A stretch of DNA of 38,761 bases from Candidatus Zhuqueibacterota bacterium (GTDB lineage: Bacteria; Zhuqueibacterota; Zhuqueibacteria; Zhuqueibacterales; Zhuqueibacteraceae), in NCBI GenBank assembly GCA_003576975.1, contig QEVD01000083.1, positions 1 to 38,761 of the forward strand. Direction: 5' to 3'. The stretch's first letter is position 1, and every line of letters begins with the position of its first letter. The notes below the pieces were generated by a model, which saw only the letters and a list, made by a program, of their open reading frames with translations, ran no database searches and was not told where the DNA came from. A program made the position numbers and the translations under genes. Shown one piece after another: positions 8,596-15,965 of the stretch.

Positions 8596-9069
8596 ATGAT
8601 GAAGGCACAAGAAACTCTGTATGGGCTTTACTCACACAAGCCGTCTATCCTGTCGGCCATCGCAGCAGCGTTCAGCCGTATGGCAAAACCGGCGGTGTTG
8701 ATCACGTTGGGCGTCGGCGTGTATCTGCATGTCACGCGTTTGTTCATTGGCGCCGAGTTGCTCATCGAACACATTTACACGGCAACATTCGATGTCGTAT
8801 TTGCTCTCCCCATGTTGGCCGGCGCCATCGGCATCTTGACGGCTTGGAAGCATATCGTTTTTCGAAACCGGTTTGAGAAAGGAATTACCGCGGTGACCGG
8901 CGCGTACTTTTGGGTGAGCGTGCCATTGCACGTCCAAACTTGGCTCTCGCAGAGTACGGACTACATCTTGATTTTCCCGAAGTGGTACAGCCTCGTTTTT
9001 TTGGTTTATTCTTCACTGCTAATGCTGGTTTGGCAGCGGTTAAAAATTGTAACCGAAAGGCGATCTTAA
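8596..9069 (+). CDS. Small polytopic membrane protein of unknown family
   Basis: This gene encodes 157 residues (156 if the second ATG at 8599 is used). The translation has about four hydrophobic segments, near residues 33-53, 65-82, 98-112 and 125-145, joined by short charged loops; His residues occur at the first and third segments (YLHVTRLFIGAE, VPLHVQTWL). The upstream AAAGAAA is only a weak ribosome binding site. I cannot assign a family. The size, the membrane character and the identical promoter module suggest it acts with the interrupted membrane protein at 7773 in the same inner-membrane process. A role in the efflux regulon is only inference. Confidence 0.75.
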   Translation: MMKAQETLYGLYSHKPSILSAIAAAFSRMAKPAVLITLGVGVYLHVTRLFIGAELLIEHIYTATFDVVFALPMLAGAIGILTAWKHIVFRNRFEKGITAVTGAYFWVSVPLHVQTWLSQSTDYILIFPKWYSLVFLVYSSLLMLVWQRLKIVTERRS

Positions 9070-9072
9070 AAT

Positions 9073-9117
9073 TACACCCTTCGGTGCATGACGCTACACC
9101 TGTTCATCTCGTATCTT
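9073..9117 (+). promoter_or_regulatory. Shared promoter module, copy C
   Basis: Box 1 TACACC (9073-9078), core CTTCGGTGCATGACGC, box 2 TACACC (9095-9100), TATCTT (9112-9117). The TGACGC at 9089-9094 sits 17 bases before the -10-like hexamer, so it could be the -35 element. It lies about 97 bases upstream of the lipoprotein start at 9214. Confidence 0.8.
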
Positions 9118-9213
9118 GACCCCGTTAATTGATTCAATCATTCACGCGAAGCCGGATGTGTACACGCACTACACGAATCCGGCTTCATAACCTCTCACAT
9201 GAAAGGAAGTTTT

Positions 9214-9765
9214 ATGAAAACTGCAGTTCTGTTTTTGACGCTTGTTGCTTTGGCGCTGGCCCTCGGCTGTTCTCCCGTGAACATCAAGCATGACTATGAC
9301 ACGGACGCCAACTTCGAGGCGCTGAAAACTTATAGCTGGATGTCGGCGCCAACCAACGCAACGGGCAGCGTGCAAGCCGCTCTGCAGCGCAACAGCTTGA
9401 TGGATAAACGCATCAAAGAATCCGTTGACCGTTACTTGGCCGCCAAAGGATATGCGACAAACACCGATAGTCCGGACTTCTTGGTTCTGTATCATGTCGG
9501 CGCGCAAGACAAGATCAACGTCACGGATTGGGGCTATGGCTACGGACGTTATGGCCGTTGGTATGGCGGCCGCGGCGTCGAGGTTCATCAATACCAAGAA
9601 GGAACGTTGATACTCGACATCATCGCAGCCGAGTCCAGGCAGTTGGTGTGGCGCGGCTTTGCAGCAGGCACGATTGATCCGCATGCTTCCCTCGAAACGC
9701 GCAAGCGCAAACTCGATGAAGTCATTGCCAAAGTTCTTGCGGAGTTTCCGCCGACAACGAAGTGA
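9214..9765 (+). CDS. DUF4136-domain lipoprotein
   Basis: I chose ATG 9214 because AAAGGAAG lies just before it and the product begins MKTAVLFLTL with a lipobox LALGC; an ATG at 9199 is in frame but overlaps this ribosome binding site. The mature 165-residue part has the DUF4136 pattern: a FEALKTYSW strand, a central Tyr/Gly-rich stretch (WGYGYGRYGRWYGG), a GTLILDIIAAESRQLVWRG segment and a conserved C-terminal helix KLDEVIAKVLAEFPP. It would be anchored in the periplasm or outer membrane. The molecular function of DUF4136 proteins is not established; they often occur near envelope stress or transport genes. It carries promoter copy C upstream. Confidence 0.9.
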   Translation: MKTAVLFLTLVALALALGCSPVNIKHDYDTDANFEALKTYSWMSAPTNATGSVQAALQRNSLMDKRIKESVDRYLAAKGYATNTDSPDFLVLYHVGAQDKINVTDWGYGYGRYGRWYGGRGVEVHQYQEGTLILDIIAAESRQLVWRGFAAGTIDPHASLETRKRKLDEVIAKVLAEFPPTTK

Positions 9766-9798
9766 GGGATTGGACGACGGGGCATTTCATGCGCAAAA

Positions 9799-9843
9799 TA
9801 CACCTTTCGGTGCATGACGCTACACCCGCCCGTTTTGTATATT
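9799..9843 (+). promoter_or_regulatory. Shared promoter module, copy D
   Basis: Box 1 TACACC (9799-9804), core TTTCGGTGCATGACGC, box 2 TACACC (9821-9826), TATATT (9838-9843). From box 1 through box 2 it differs from copy C at a single base. It lies 48 bases before ATG 9892. Confidence 0.8.
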
Positions 9844-9891
9844 TTGCGCGTGAACTTTTGGAAGATGCCGATTCATTTAGTGAGAATTACT

Positions 9892-10125
9892 ATGAAGCAG
9901 AATTACACACAGGAAGTTTACCAAATCCGCGTGCAAGGCCGCCTGGATTCAAACTGGTCCGCTTGGTTTGATGATATGACTTTGGCGTTCGAGAATGGCG
10001 TGACAACCATTTCCGGCGTCGTGGCAGATCAAGCTGCGCTGCACGGCCTGCTCGCGAAAGTGCGCGATCTCGGCCTCACGTTGATCGATGTGCATCGCGT
10101 TGAAGCGGAAAATAAACAAGAATAG
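9892..10125 (+). CDS. Small conserved soluble protein (77 aa)
   Basis: Starts at ATG 9892; frames beginning further upstream would read through promoter copy D. The product contains YQIRVQGRLDSNWSAWFDDM, a turn with ENGVTTISG, and VADQAALHGLLAKVRDLGLTLIDV. I recognise this as a widespread family of about 75-residue proteins found in Chloroflexi, Actinobacteria and others, where they are annotated as hypothetical. The predicted fold is alternating beta strands with one C-terminal helix, and there is no signal peptide or membrane segment, so it is cytoplasmic. The function is unknown. Being in the TACACC-promoter group, it may be a regulatory or ligand-binding partner of the regulon, which is inference. 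Confidence 0.85.
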   Translation: MKQNYTQEVYQIRVQGRLDSNWSAWFDDMTLAFENGVTTISGVVADQAALHGLLAKVRDLGLTLIDVHRVEAENKQE

Positions 10126-10249
10126 GTTGAAAGAATAGAAGCGCTGACAGAAAGTTGTATGACAGAAAAATGGAGCTTCTATCAAAACAAAGACACGCTA
10201 TAAAATTTTTTTACCATACATTTTTCGGTCAATAGAACGGAGAAAAAAT

Positions 10250-12643
10250 ATGACCTCGACATTCAAATCTCTCACCATATTGCTGACCGTTTTCTGCTTC
10301 ATCATACCGGCAGCGGCGCAGAATCCCACGATCCACGTCGGTGTCATTCTCGACGGGCCCTCGGAGCGCAACGCGGTGAGGCAGCGAGAATTTCAAAAGC
10401 AGATCACCGAGTTTTTCAACAGTGAATACGACGTGCGTTTCACGCCGGAAAATACGCTGGAAGGGGATTGGACCGCCGCCGGCGTCAAAGCTGCGGTGGA
10501 TCGCCTGCTCGCCGACAAGGACGTGGAGTTTATTCTGGCGCTCGGCCCGATCAGTTCGAATGAAATCGCGCTGCGCAAGAATTTGCCGAAACCGGTAATT
10601 GCCGGTGCCGTGATCGATGCGAAGTTGCAAAATTTTCCGACGAAAGACGGCGCCAGCGGCGTGAAGAACCTCAACTATCTCGACGAGGCTTATTCCGTCA
10701 CGCGCACCATCAAAGCGTTTCAAGAAGTCGTTCCGTTCAAGAAGCTCGTGGTTTTGCACAACCCCGGCATACTTACTGCGATTCCGCAATTGCGCGAGCG
10801 CGCGCAGCAAGAAGTGCAAGCGTTAGGCGCGCGATTAGAATTTGTGCCGGTGACGACTTCCGCAGCAACTGCCTTGCAAGCTCTTCCCGCTGACGCGGAT
10901 GCGGTCTACATTTCACCTTTGCTCCAAATTCCCGAGAAGGAGTTCGATATACTCGTGGCTGGTATCAATCAACGACGGTTGCCCAGCTTTTCATATCTTG
11001 GCAAAGCCGAAGTGGAAAAGGGCGTGCTGGCCTCTTATGCGCCGACTGATGATGTCACGCGGCGCGCGCGGCGAATCGCAAGCAACATGCAGCGTATTCT
11101 CCGCGGCGAAGAGGCGGGCAGCATTCCGGTGGATTTTTCGACTGCGCCGCAGCTCATCATCAATATGGCCACCGCGGCCGCGATTGATTTTTATCCCAAC
11201 TGGAAAGCGTTGACCGAAGCAGAATTGCTCAATCAAGAAGAAATAAAAACCGGACGAACGCTTTCACTGGCAACGAGCGCACGCGAAGCCGTGCGCGTGA
11301 ATCTCGATTTGAGAGTCGCCAACAAAGAAGTTGAATCCGGCAAGTATGAAGTGAAGAAGGCGCGCGCGAATTTATTGCCGCAAGTTGAGGCTTCGGCAAC
11401 GGGAGTCTTGATCAAAAAAGAAACTGCCGAGGCGAGCTTCGGGCAACAAGCCGAACGTCAAATCGACGGCGCGCTCACTTTTTCACAAGTGCTTTACTCC
11501 GAATCGGCGCACGCGAATTTTTCCATTCAAAAGCATTTGCAAGCTGCGCGCGAAGATGATCGCCGTAGCGTTGAGCTTGACATTGCTTTGGAGGCGGCGA
11601 CGGCATATTTGAACGTATTGCGCGCAAAGGCGTTGTCGCGCATTCAACGTGGCAATCTGAAACTCACTGTGTCAAATCTCGAACTCGCGCGCTTGCGCGA
11701 AAGCGTTGGCGCTTCGGGCCGCTCGGATGTTTATCGCTGGGAAAGTGAAGTGGCGACGAGCCGTAAGAATCTCATCGACGCCGACGCGCAAGTCGAAGTG
11801 GTCAAAATAGAAATGAATCGCGTGTTGAACCGGCCGCTCGAAGAGCAATTTGCAACGGAAGAAACCGCGATTGATGACCCGATTCTCCTCACCGGTGATA
11901 AAAAGATTTTTGCTTATCTCGATAACCCGCGCACCTTCGGTGTTTTCCGCGATTTCATGGTGCAAGAAGGCGTGAATGCCGCGCCGGAATTGCGGCAACT
12001 CGACGCCGCCATCGCGGCACAACGGCGCGCAAAAACTGCAACGAGCCGTGCGTTTTGGATGCCGACCGTTGCCTTGCAGGCGAAAGTGAGCAACGTCTTC
12101 TCGCGCAGCGGCGCCGGCTCGGAAGGATTTCAGCCTCCGCCCTCGATTCCACTGTCTTTTCCTTCTGCGCAAGATTTGAATTGGAACGTCGGGGTGCAAC
12201 TCGCGCTGCCGCTGTTCACGGGTTTGAATCGGATTGCTGAAAACGAGCAGGCGCGCGTGGAGTTGGATCGGCTGGCGTTGGAACGCGACGCGGCGCAGTT
12301 GGCGATCAGCCAACGCATTCGTTCCGCGATGCACGTTGCCGGCGCTTCGCACGCGGGCATCGAGCAAGCACGCACCGCTGCCGAAGCCGCGCGCAAAAAT
12401 TTGGAATTGGTGACCGATGCATATCGCAGCGGCGCGGTGTCCATCATCACGCTGATCGACGCGCAAAACTCCGCGTTGATCTCGGAGCAAGCTGCGGCAA
12501 GCGCAGTGTATGATTTCATGCTCGATCTCATGAACGTCGAGCGCGCCGTCGGGCAGTTTCATTTCTTCAGAACGGAACCAGAGCGGCAAGCGTACTTCAA
12601 CCGGCTGGAGGAGTTTTATCGCAAGGCGGGGATTCGTTTGTAG
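10250..12643 (+). CDS. Fusion of ABC-type substrate-binding domain and TolC-like outer membrane efflux protein
   Basis: 797 residues. A signal peptide (about 1-23, ending AAAQ) is followed by an ABC substrate-binding domain of the PF04392 type (about 27-310; VGVILDGPSERN, LALGPISSNEIAL, VYISPLLQIP, LASYAPTDDVTRRARR). From about 335 to 790 the protein is a TolC-family channel, with two heptad-rich coiled-coil halves (AREAVRVNLDLRVANKEVES; AAEAARKNLELVTDAYRSGA) and a SIITLIDAQNSAL segment. TolC proteins are normally about 420-480 residues, so the N-terminal domain is an addition. It presumably sits in the outer membrane with the binding domain in the periplasm, and would serve as the outer channel of the RND system encoded downstream. 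It does not carry the TACACC module; its immediate upstream region is AT-rich. Confidence 0.9.
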   Translation: MTSTFKSLTILLTVFCFIIPAAAQNPTIHVGVILDGPSERNAVRQREFQKQITEFFNSEYDVRFTPENTLEGDWTAAGVKAAVDRLLADKDVEFILALGPISSNEIALRKNLPKPVIAGAVIDAKLQNFPTKDGASGVKNLNYLDEAYSVTRTIKAFQEVVPFKKLVVLHNPGILTAIPQLRERAQQEVQALGARLEFVPVTTSAATALQALPADADAVYISPLLQIPEKEFDILVAGINQRRLPSFSYLGKAEVEKGVLASYAPTDDVTRRARRIASNMQRILRGEEAGSIPVDFSTAPQLIINMATAAAIDFYPNWKALTEAELLNQEEIKTGRTLSLATSAREAVRVNLDLRVANKEVESGKYEVKKARANLLPQVEASATGVLIKKETAEASFGQQAERQIDGALTFSQVLYSESAHANFSIQKHLQAAREDDRRSVELDIALEAATAYLNVLRAKALSRIQRGNLKLTVSNLELARLRESVGASGRSDVYRWESEVATSRKNLIDADAQVEVVKIEMNRVLNRPLEEQFATEETAIDDPILLTGDKKIFAYLDNPRTFGVFRDFMVQEGVNAAPELRQLDAAIAAQRRAKTATSRAFWMPTVALQAKVSNVFSRSGAGSEGFQPPPSIPLSFPSAQDLNWNVGVQLALPLFTGLNRIAENEQARVELDRLALERDAAQLAISQRIRSAMHVAGASHAGIEQARTAAEAARKNLELVTDAYRSGAVSIITLIDAQNSALISEQAAASAVYDFMLDLMNVERAVGQFHFFRTEPERQAYFNRLEEFYRKAGIRL

Positions 12644-12649
12644 TAAAAG

Positions 12650-12758
12650 TTTGTAGTAGCGCCTTCAGGCACAAAGGCGCCGTGTGAACGCAAAAGCTCG
12701 TTACAATTGAAATATGATTTAGCTTTCGAAACTCGATGCCTAAAGGCATTACTACGAA
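12650..12758. repeat. Imperfect palindromic intergenic element (GTAGTA...GCCTT.AGGC family)
   Basis: The arm 12650-12671 (TTTGTAGTAGCGCCTTCAGG...) matches the reverse complement of 12737-12758 at about 18 of 22 positions. The element fills most of the gap between the TolC fusion and the monooxygenase. It includes the in-frame ATG at 12736, which therefore is not the monooxygenase start. A related palindrome lies at 29616-29695. Confidence 0.7.
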
Positions 12759-12801
12759 CGATAATGCACTTCATCACCTTAACCGCAAGGAGAGACTTGT
12801 T

Positions 12802-13995
12802 ATGGCAAACAATTTTTCTGTAAATGGAAAAAGCACCGACGTGCTGATCGTCGGCGCAGGCCCAACCGGACTGGCGCTGGCGACGATGCTCATGCGCTCC
12901 GGCATAACGCCGGTGATTGTGGACAAACTTGCGACAGGCCAGAACACTTCGCGCGCTGCGGTGATTCATTCTCACACGCTGGAAGTGTTGGAGCAGCTCG
13001 GCGTATCTGAGCGGCTCGCGAACCAGGGCCTCAAGCTTGCCAAATTCAGCATCCGTGATCGCGATCGGGTTTTGGTGCGGCTGCGCTTTGACAAGCTCCC
13101 AACGGCATACAACTGCCTGCTGATGCTGACGCAGGATAAGACGGAGAAAATTTTGGCCGCTGGACTTGCAGAGGCCAAAGGCGCCGTGCGCTGGGGCTGT
13201 GCTGTGGAATCGTTGATCGAAACAGCAGAGGGGGTGCAAGCGACCATCGTCTCGAGCGAGGGCAGACAGACGATTCACGCGCGGTATGTGATCGGCGCCG
13301 ACGGCATGCACAGTTTGGTGCGGCAAACGGCGGGGATTGGATTTACCGGCGACACTTACGAAGAGTCTTTTGTTCTTGCCGACGTGGATATGAATTGGGA
13401 TCACGGTCGTGACGAGGTAATGCTGTTTTTTTCGCCGGCAGGTTTGGTCGTCGTTGCGCCGTTACCTGGCGGCAGATATCGTATCGTCGCCACGCTCGAC
13501 AACGCTCCGCAGGAACCAGGGTTAGCCGACATTCAAGCGCTGCTCGACGAACGCGGTCCGACACACGGCACCGCAAAAGTTCTGTATGTGCATTGGGGCT
13601 CCCGCTTCCGTTTGCATCATCGGGTGGCCGATCAATACCGTCGCGGGCGTTTTCTGCTCATGGGTGATGCCGCGCACGTGCATAGTCCGGCCGGCGGGCA
13701 AGGCATGAACACGGGTCTGGTGGATGCTTGCGTGCTCGGACGCATTTTAAGCGAGGTGATTTCGAAGCGCAAAGACGAGAGCCACCTCGATAAGTATGAA
13801 ACGTTGCGGCGGCCGGCGGCCAAGCAAGTGCTGCAACTCACCGAACGATTGACCGAGATGGCGACCATGAAAAGCGCGCCGAAGCGATTCATGAGAAATA
13901 TCGTTCTTCGGACGATCGGCCTCTCTCCGATTTTTCGGCGCCGTTTGGAAATGAATCTTTCCGGCTTGAGCCGCCGCGCCGCTGCGGAGTTGTAA
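12802..13995 (+). CDS. FAD-dependent monooxygenase (PheA/TfdB, PHBH-like)
   Basis: 397 residues from ATG 12802, preceded by a strong AAGGAGAGA; the upstream ATG at 12736 lies inside a palindromic repeat. The N-terminal Rossmann motif is VLIVGAGPTGLAL (GxGxxG about 18-23), the middle DG motif is VIGADGMHSLVR, and the GD motif is LLMGDAAHVHSPAGGQGMN near residue 290. These are the three fingerprints of class A flavoprotein hydroxylases, which use NAD(P)H and O2 to hydroxylate aromatic or polyketide-like compounds. The C-terminal thioredoxin-like domain of phenol hydroxylases is absent. The gene sits between the efflux outer channel and adaptor genes, so a role in modifying a toxic aromatic compound before export is plausible but unproven. 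Confidence 0.88.
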   Translation: MANNFSVNGKSTDVLIVGAGPTGLALATMLMRSGITPVIVDKLATGQNTSRAAVIHSHTLEVLEQLGVSERLANQGLKLAKFSIRDRDRVLVRLRFDKLPTAYNCLLMLTQDKTEKILAAGLAEAKGAVRWGCAVESLIETAEGVQATIVSSEGRQTIHARYVIGADGMHSLVRQTAGIGFTGDTYEESFVLADVDMNWDHGRDEVMLFFSPAGLVVVAPLPGGRYRIVATLDNAPQEPGLADIQALLDERGPTHGTAKVLYVHWGSRFRLHHRVADQYRRGRFLLMGDAAHVHSPAGGQGMNTGLVDACVLGRILSEVISKRKDESHLDKYETLRRPAAKQVLQLTERLTEMATMKSAPKRFMRNIVLRTIGLSPIFRRRLEMNLSGLSRRAAAEL

Positions 13996-14041
13996 GCTCA
14001 AAATGTTCACAGCGAATGGCCATTGACAATTGCCTCGTAAT

Positions 14042-14086
14042 TACACCTTTCGGTGCATGACGCTGCACCCAATCATTCGTTATATT
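14042..14086 (+). promoter_or_regulatory. Shared promoter module, copy E
   Basis: Box 1 TACACC (14042-14047), core TTTCGGTGCATGACGC, box 2 TGCACC (14064-14069), TATATT (14081-14086) then GATCATG, as in copy A. It lies about 60 bases before the RND adaptor start at 14148, which ties the efflux genes to the same control. Confidence 0.8.
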
Positions 14087-14147
14087 GATCATGTCATTTG
14101 ACTTGAAATTAGTGAAGGCATTTCATCAGCATTTGGAGAAAACAATC

Positions 14148-15220
14148 ATGAGAGCTTCGAAGGTTCTCAATCTTATTTGCGTTGCGGCCATGACGTTAGC
14201 TGCTTGCAGCAAGCATGAAGAGCGCATCGCGCAGCCGACACCCGTGACGGTGTGGACGGTTGCGAACACGGCAGGTGAGAATGGCCTGCGTTACTCCGCC
14301 AACATCAAGTGCAGGTTGATCTCGCGTTCAAAGCCAGCGGCTATGTCGAAGAGATCTTTCAAGTGACCGGAGTTGATGGCCGGCGGCGCAACGTGCAGGA
14401 AGGCGATTTCATCAAGAAAGGAACGGTAATGGCCCGTGTACGGGCCAATGAATATCGCGACCGCGTCGCCGAGGCGCAAGCGGCGCTCACTAAAGCCAAG
14501 TCGGATTTCGATCGCGCTGCCAAGCTGTTCGAAAATCAATCCGTTTCCAAAGCGGATTATGACGCAGCTTACGCCGGCTACACTTCTGCGCAAGCGCGCT
14601 ACGATCAAGCGGCGCAAGCGCTGCGAGATTGCGCGTTGCAAGCACCAATGGACGGCTTCGTGTTGCGCAGAAACGTCGAAGTGGGAACGTTGGCTGCCCT
14701 CGGCATGCCCGGATTCGTACTCGCTGACACGCGCGCCGTCAAAGCCGTCTTCGGCGTGCCGGACATGATCGTCGGCCAAATGAAAATGGGCGACTTTCAA
14801 ACCGTCACCACCGAAGCCATTCCCGGCGTGGAATTTCGCGGGCGCGTCACGCGCATCGCGCCTTCGGCTGATCCGAATAGCCGTGTCTTCGAGGTGGAGT
14901 GCACGATTCCGAATCCGGACAATCGCCTCAAAGCCGGCATGATCGCCGCACTGAAAATTGCAGCGCAAGCATCGTCTCCGTCGGTCCTGTTATTGCCGCT
15001 GAATGCGATCGTGCGCCCGCGCCATGATCCGAAAGGCTACGCGGTTTTTGTCGTGGAAGAATCAAATGGCAAATCCACCGCGCGAGAGAGAAAAATAAAT
15101 TTGGGAGACGTGGTCGGAAACTCGATTTCAGTGAATGCAGGATTGCAAGGCGGGGAAAAAGTGATCGTCAGAGGCGCGACGCTGGTGGTGGATTCGCAGG
15201 AAGTGAGGATTATTCCGTAA
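14148..15220 (+). pseudogene. RND efflux periplasmic adaptor (HlyD/AcrA family), frameshifted
   Basis: ATG 14148 has a GGAGA eight bases upstream. The first about 50 codons encode a lipoprotein signal (MRASKVLNLICVAAMTLAAC) and the start of the adaptor (PVTVWTVANTAGENGLRYSA). Near 14300-14309 the frame changes: the continuation QVDLAFKASGYVEEIFQVTG is in a different frame and runs to 15220. This second part has the lipoyl-like and coiled-coil segments (RVAEAQAALTKAKSDFDRAA), the beta-barrel (VEFRGRVTRIAPSADPNSRV) and the membrane-proximal domain. The expected linker between RYSA and QVDL is short or missing, so one base (or one plus whole codons) was lost. It may be a real pseudogene or a sequence error. 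Normally this protein bridges the RND pump and the TolC channel. Confidence 0.8.
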
Positions 15221-15251
15221 CGTACTTTTATTCAGTTTTCCTTGAAGAAAA

Positions 15252-15533
15252 TCAAACAAGCTGAATTTTTAGACGTTTTCCCAATACTGCGGCAGCACGT
15301 TCTAAAGTATGCAAAGTGACAGAGCCATTTTGAGGATCGAGCAAACGATCGAGCGCTGCGCGGCTGGTTTGCATACGCTTCGCCAGCGTGGCTTTGGAAA
15401 TGTTGTGACTTTTCATGATTTGGGCGAGCTGAAAAGCAATGACTCGTTTTACGGCTACGGCTTCAGCTTCTGCGAGCAAGCCTTCTTCTTCAAGAAACTT
15501 GTCAAAATTGCTGCCGAGGTTTTTTTTGCTCAT
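15252..15533 (-). CDS. Xre/HTH antitoxin of a HigBA-like module
   Basis: 93 residues. ATG at 15533 is preceded by AGGAGA and overlaps the toxin stop in an ATGA, so the two genes are translationally coupled. A helix-turn-helix is visible in IMKSHNISKATLAKRMQTS followed by RAALDRLLDPQNGSVTLHTL, the usual Xre-type pattern where the second helix binds DNA. The N-terminal part is acidic and helical. Gene order toxin-then-antitoxin is that of the HigBA class. The protein would neutralise the toxin and repress the shared promoter. It is encoded on the strand opposite to the efflux genes, between the adaptor and the pump. Confidence 0.88.
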   Translation of the reverse strand: MSKKNLGSNFDKFLEEEGLLAEAEAVAVKRVIAFQLAQIMKSHNISKATLAKRMQTSRAALDRLLDPQNGSVTLHTLERAAAVLGKRLKIQLV

Positions 15534-15898
15534 TGATTTCTCCTGAGAGTTGACAATCGCTTTCTTGCAAGGCTCAGATCAGTCGGCGGCATTTTTTGAG
15601 ATTTCTTGATAAAGCCGTGCAAGAGCACCATAACGTTCTGATGAACCGTAAAGAGCACACGAGCAATCCGATTGTCCAAATCGGATCGAATTTCCCAAAG
15701 CCCGGTTTCGATTTTTCGAACCAGAGGCATTCCCAATGGCCAGCCAAACTGCACAGTCTTGATGTCTTCGCCAATGACCTTCTCTTCAGCTCGTGGCAGG
15801 CTTCGCAGCCATTCTCGAACAGGTTCCCTTCCGGAATCGGTTCGATAAAAAACGACCTGTAATCGTAGGTGATCCTTTATTTGAATGCAGTGTACCAA
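15530..15898 (-). CDS. HigB/Gp49-family (RelE superfamily) toxin
   Basis: Up to 122 residues from a TTG at 15898. It shows the phage-derived Gp49-like HigB pattern (PF05973): VVFYRTDSGREPVREWL, a central GLWEIRSDLDNRIARVLF strand pair, VMVLLHGFIKKSQKMPP and a C-terminal ARKRL helix. Such toxins cleave mRNA on ribosomes. The start is uncertain. The good promoter at 15889-15917 would start transcription near 15882, inside the first codons, and AAAGGA at 15873-15878 lies before a CTA codon (15868-15866), exactly where related proteins begin (xRLQVVFYRTDSG). The native ATG may have been lost, which would inactivate or weaken the toxin. Confidence 0.82.
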   Translation of the reverse strand: MVHCIQIKDHLRLQVVFYRTDSGREPVREWLRSLPRAEEKVIGEDIKTVQFGWPLGMPLVRKIETGLWEIRSDLDNRIARVLFTVHQNVMVLLHGFIKKSQKMPPTDLSLARKRLSTLRRNQ

Positions 15899-15917
15899 TT
15901 TTGATACTCAATGTCAA
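15889..15917 (-). promoter_or_regulatory. Consensus-like promoter of the toxin-antitoxin pair
   Basis: On the reverse strand TTGACA (15917-15912) and TACACT (15894-15889) are separated by exactly 17 bases, close to the sigma-70 consensus. It directs transcription toward the toxin and antitoxin, away from the RND gene. Initiation would fall near 15882. Confidence 0.7.
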
Positions 15918-15965
15918 GGGTCGAAATTCCGAAAATAAATAAATTCGAGAAAGAGAGAAAACAAA

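Noticed and set aside
8222-8599. 125-codon forward frame between the two membrane protein genes
   Set aside because: It reads straight through promoter copy B, has no ribosome binding site and a low-complexity Arg/Ser-rich product.
12736-12801. Upstream start for the FAD monooxygenase
   Set aside because: The extra 22 codons lie in a palindromic repeat, while ATG 12802 has a strong ribosome binding site and family-like spacing to the GxGxxG motif.
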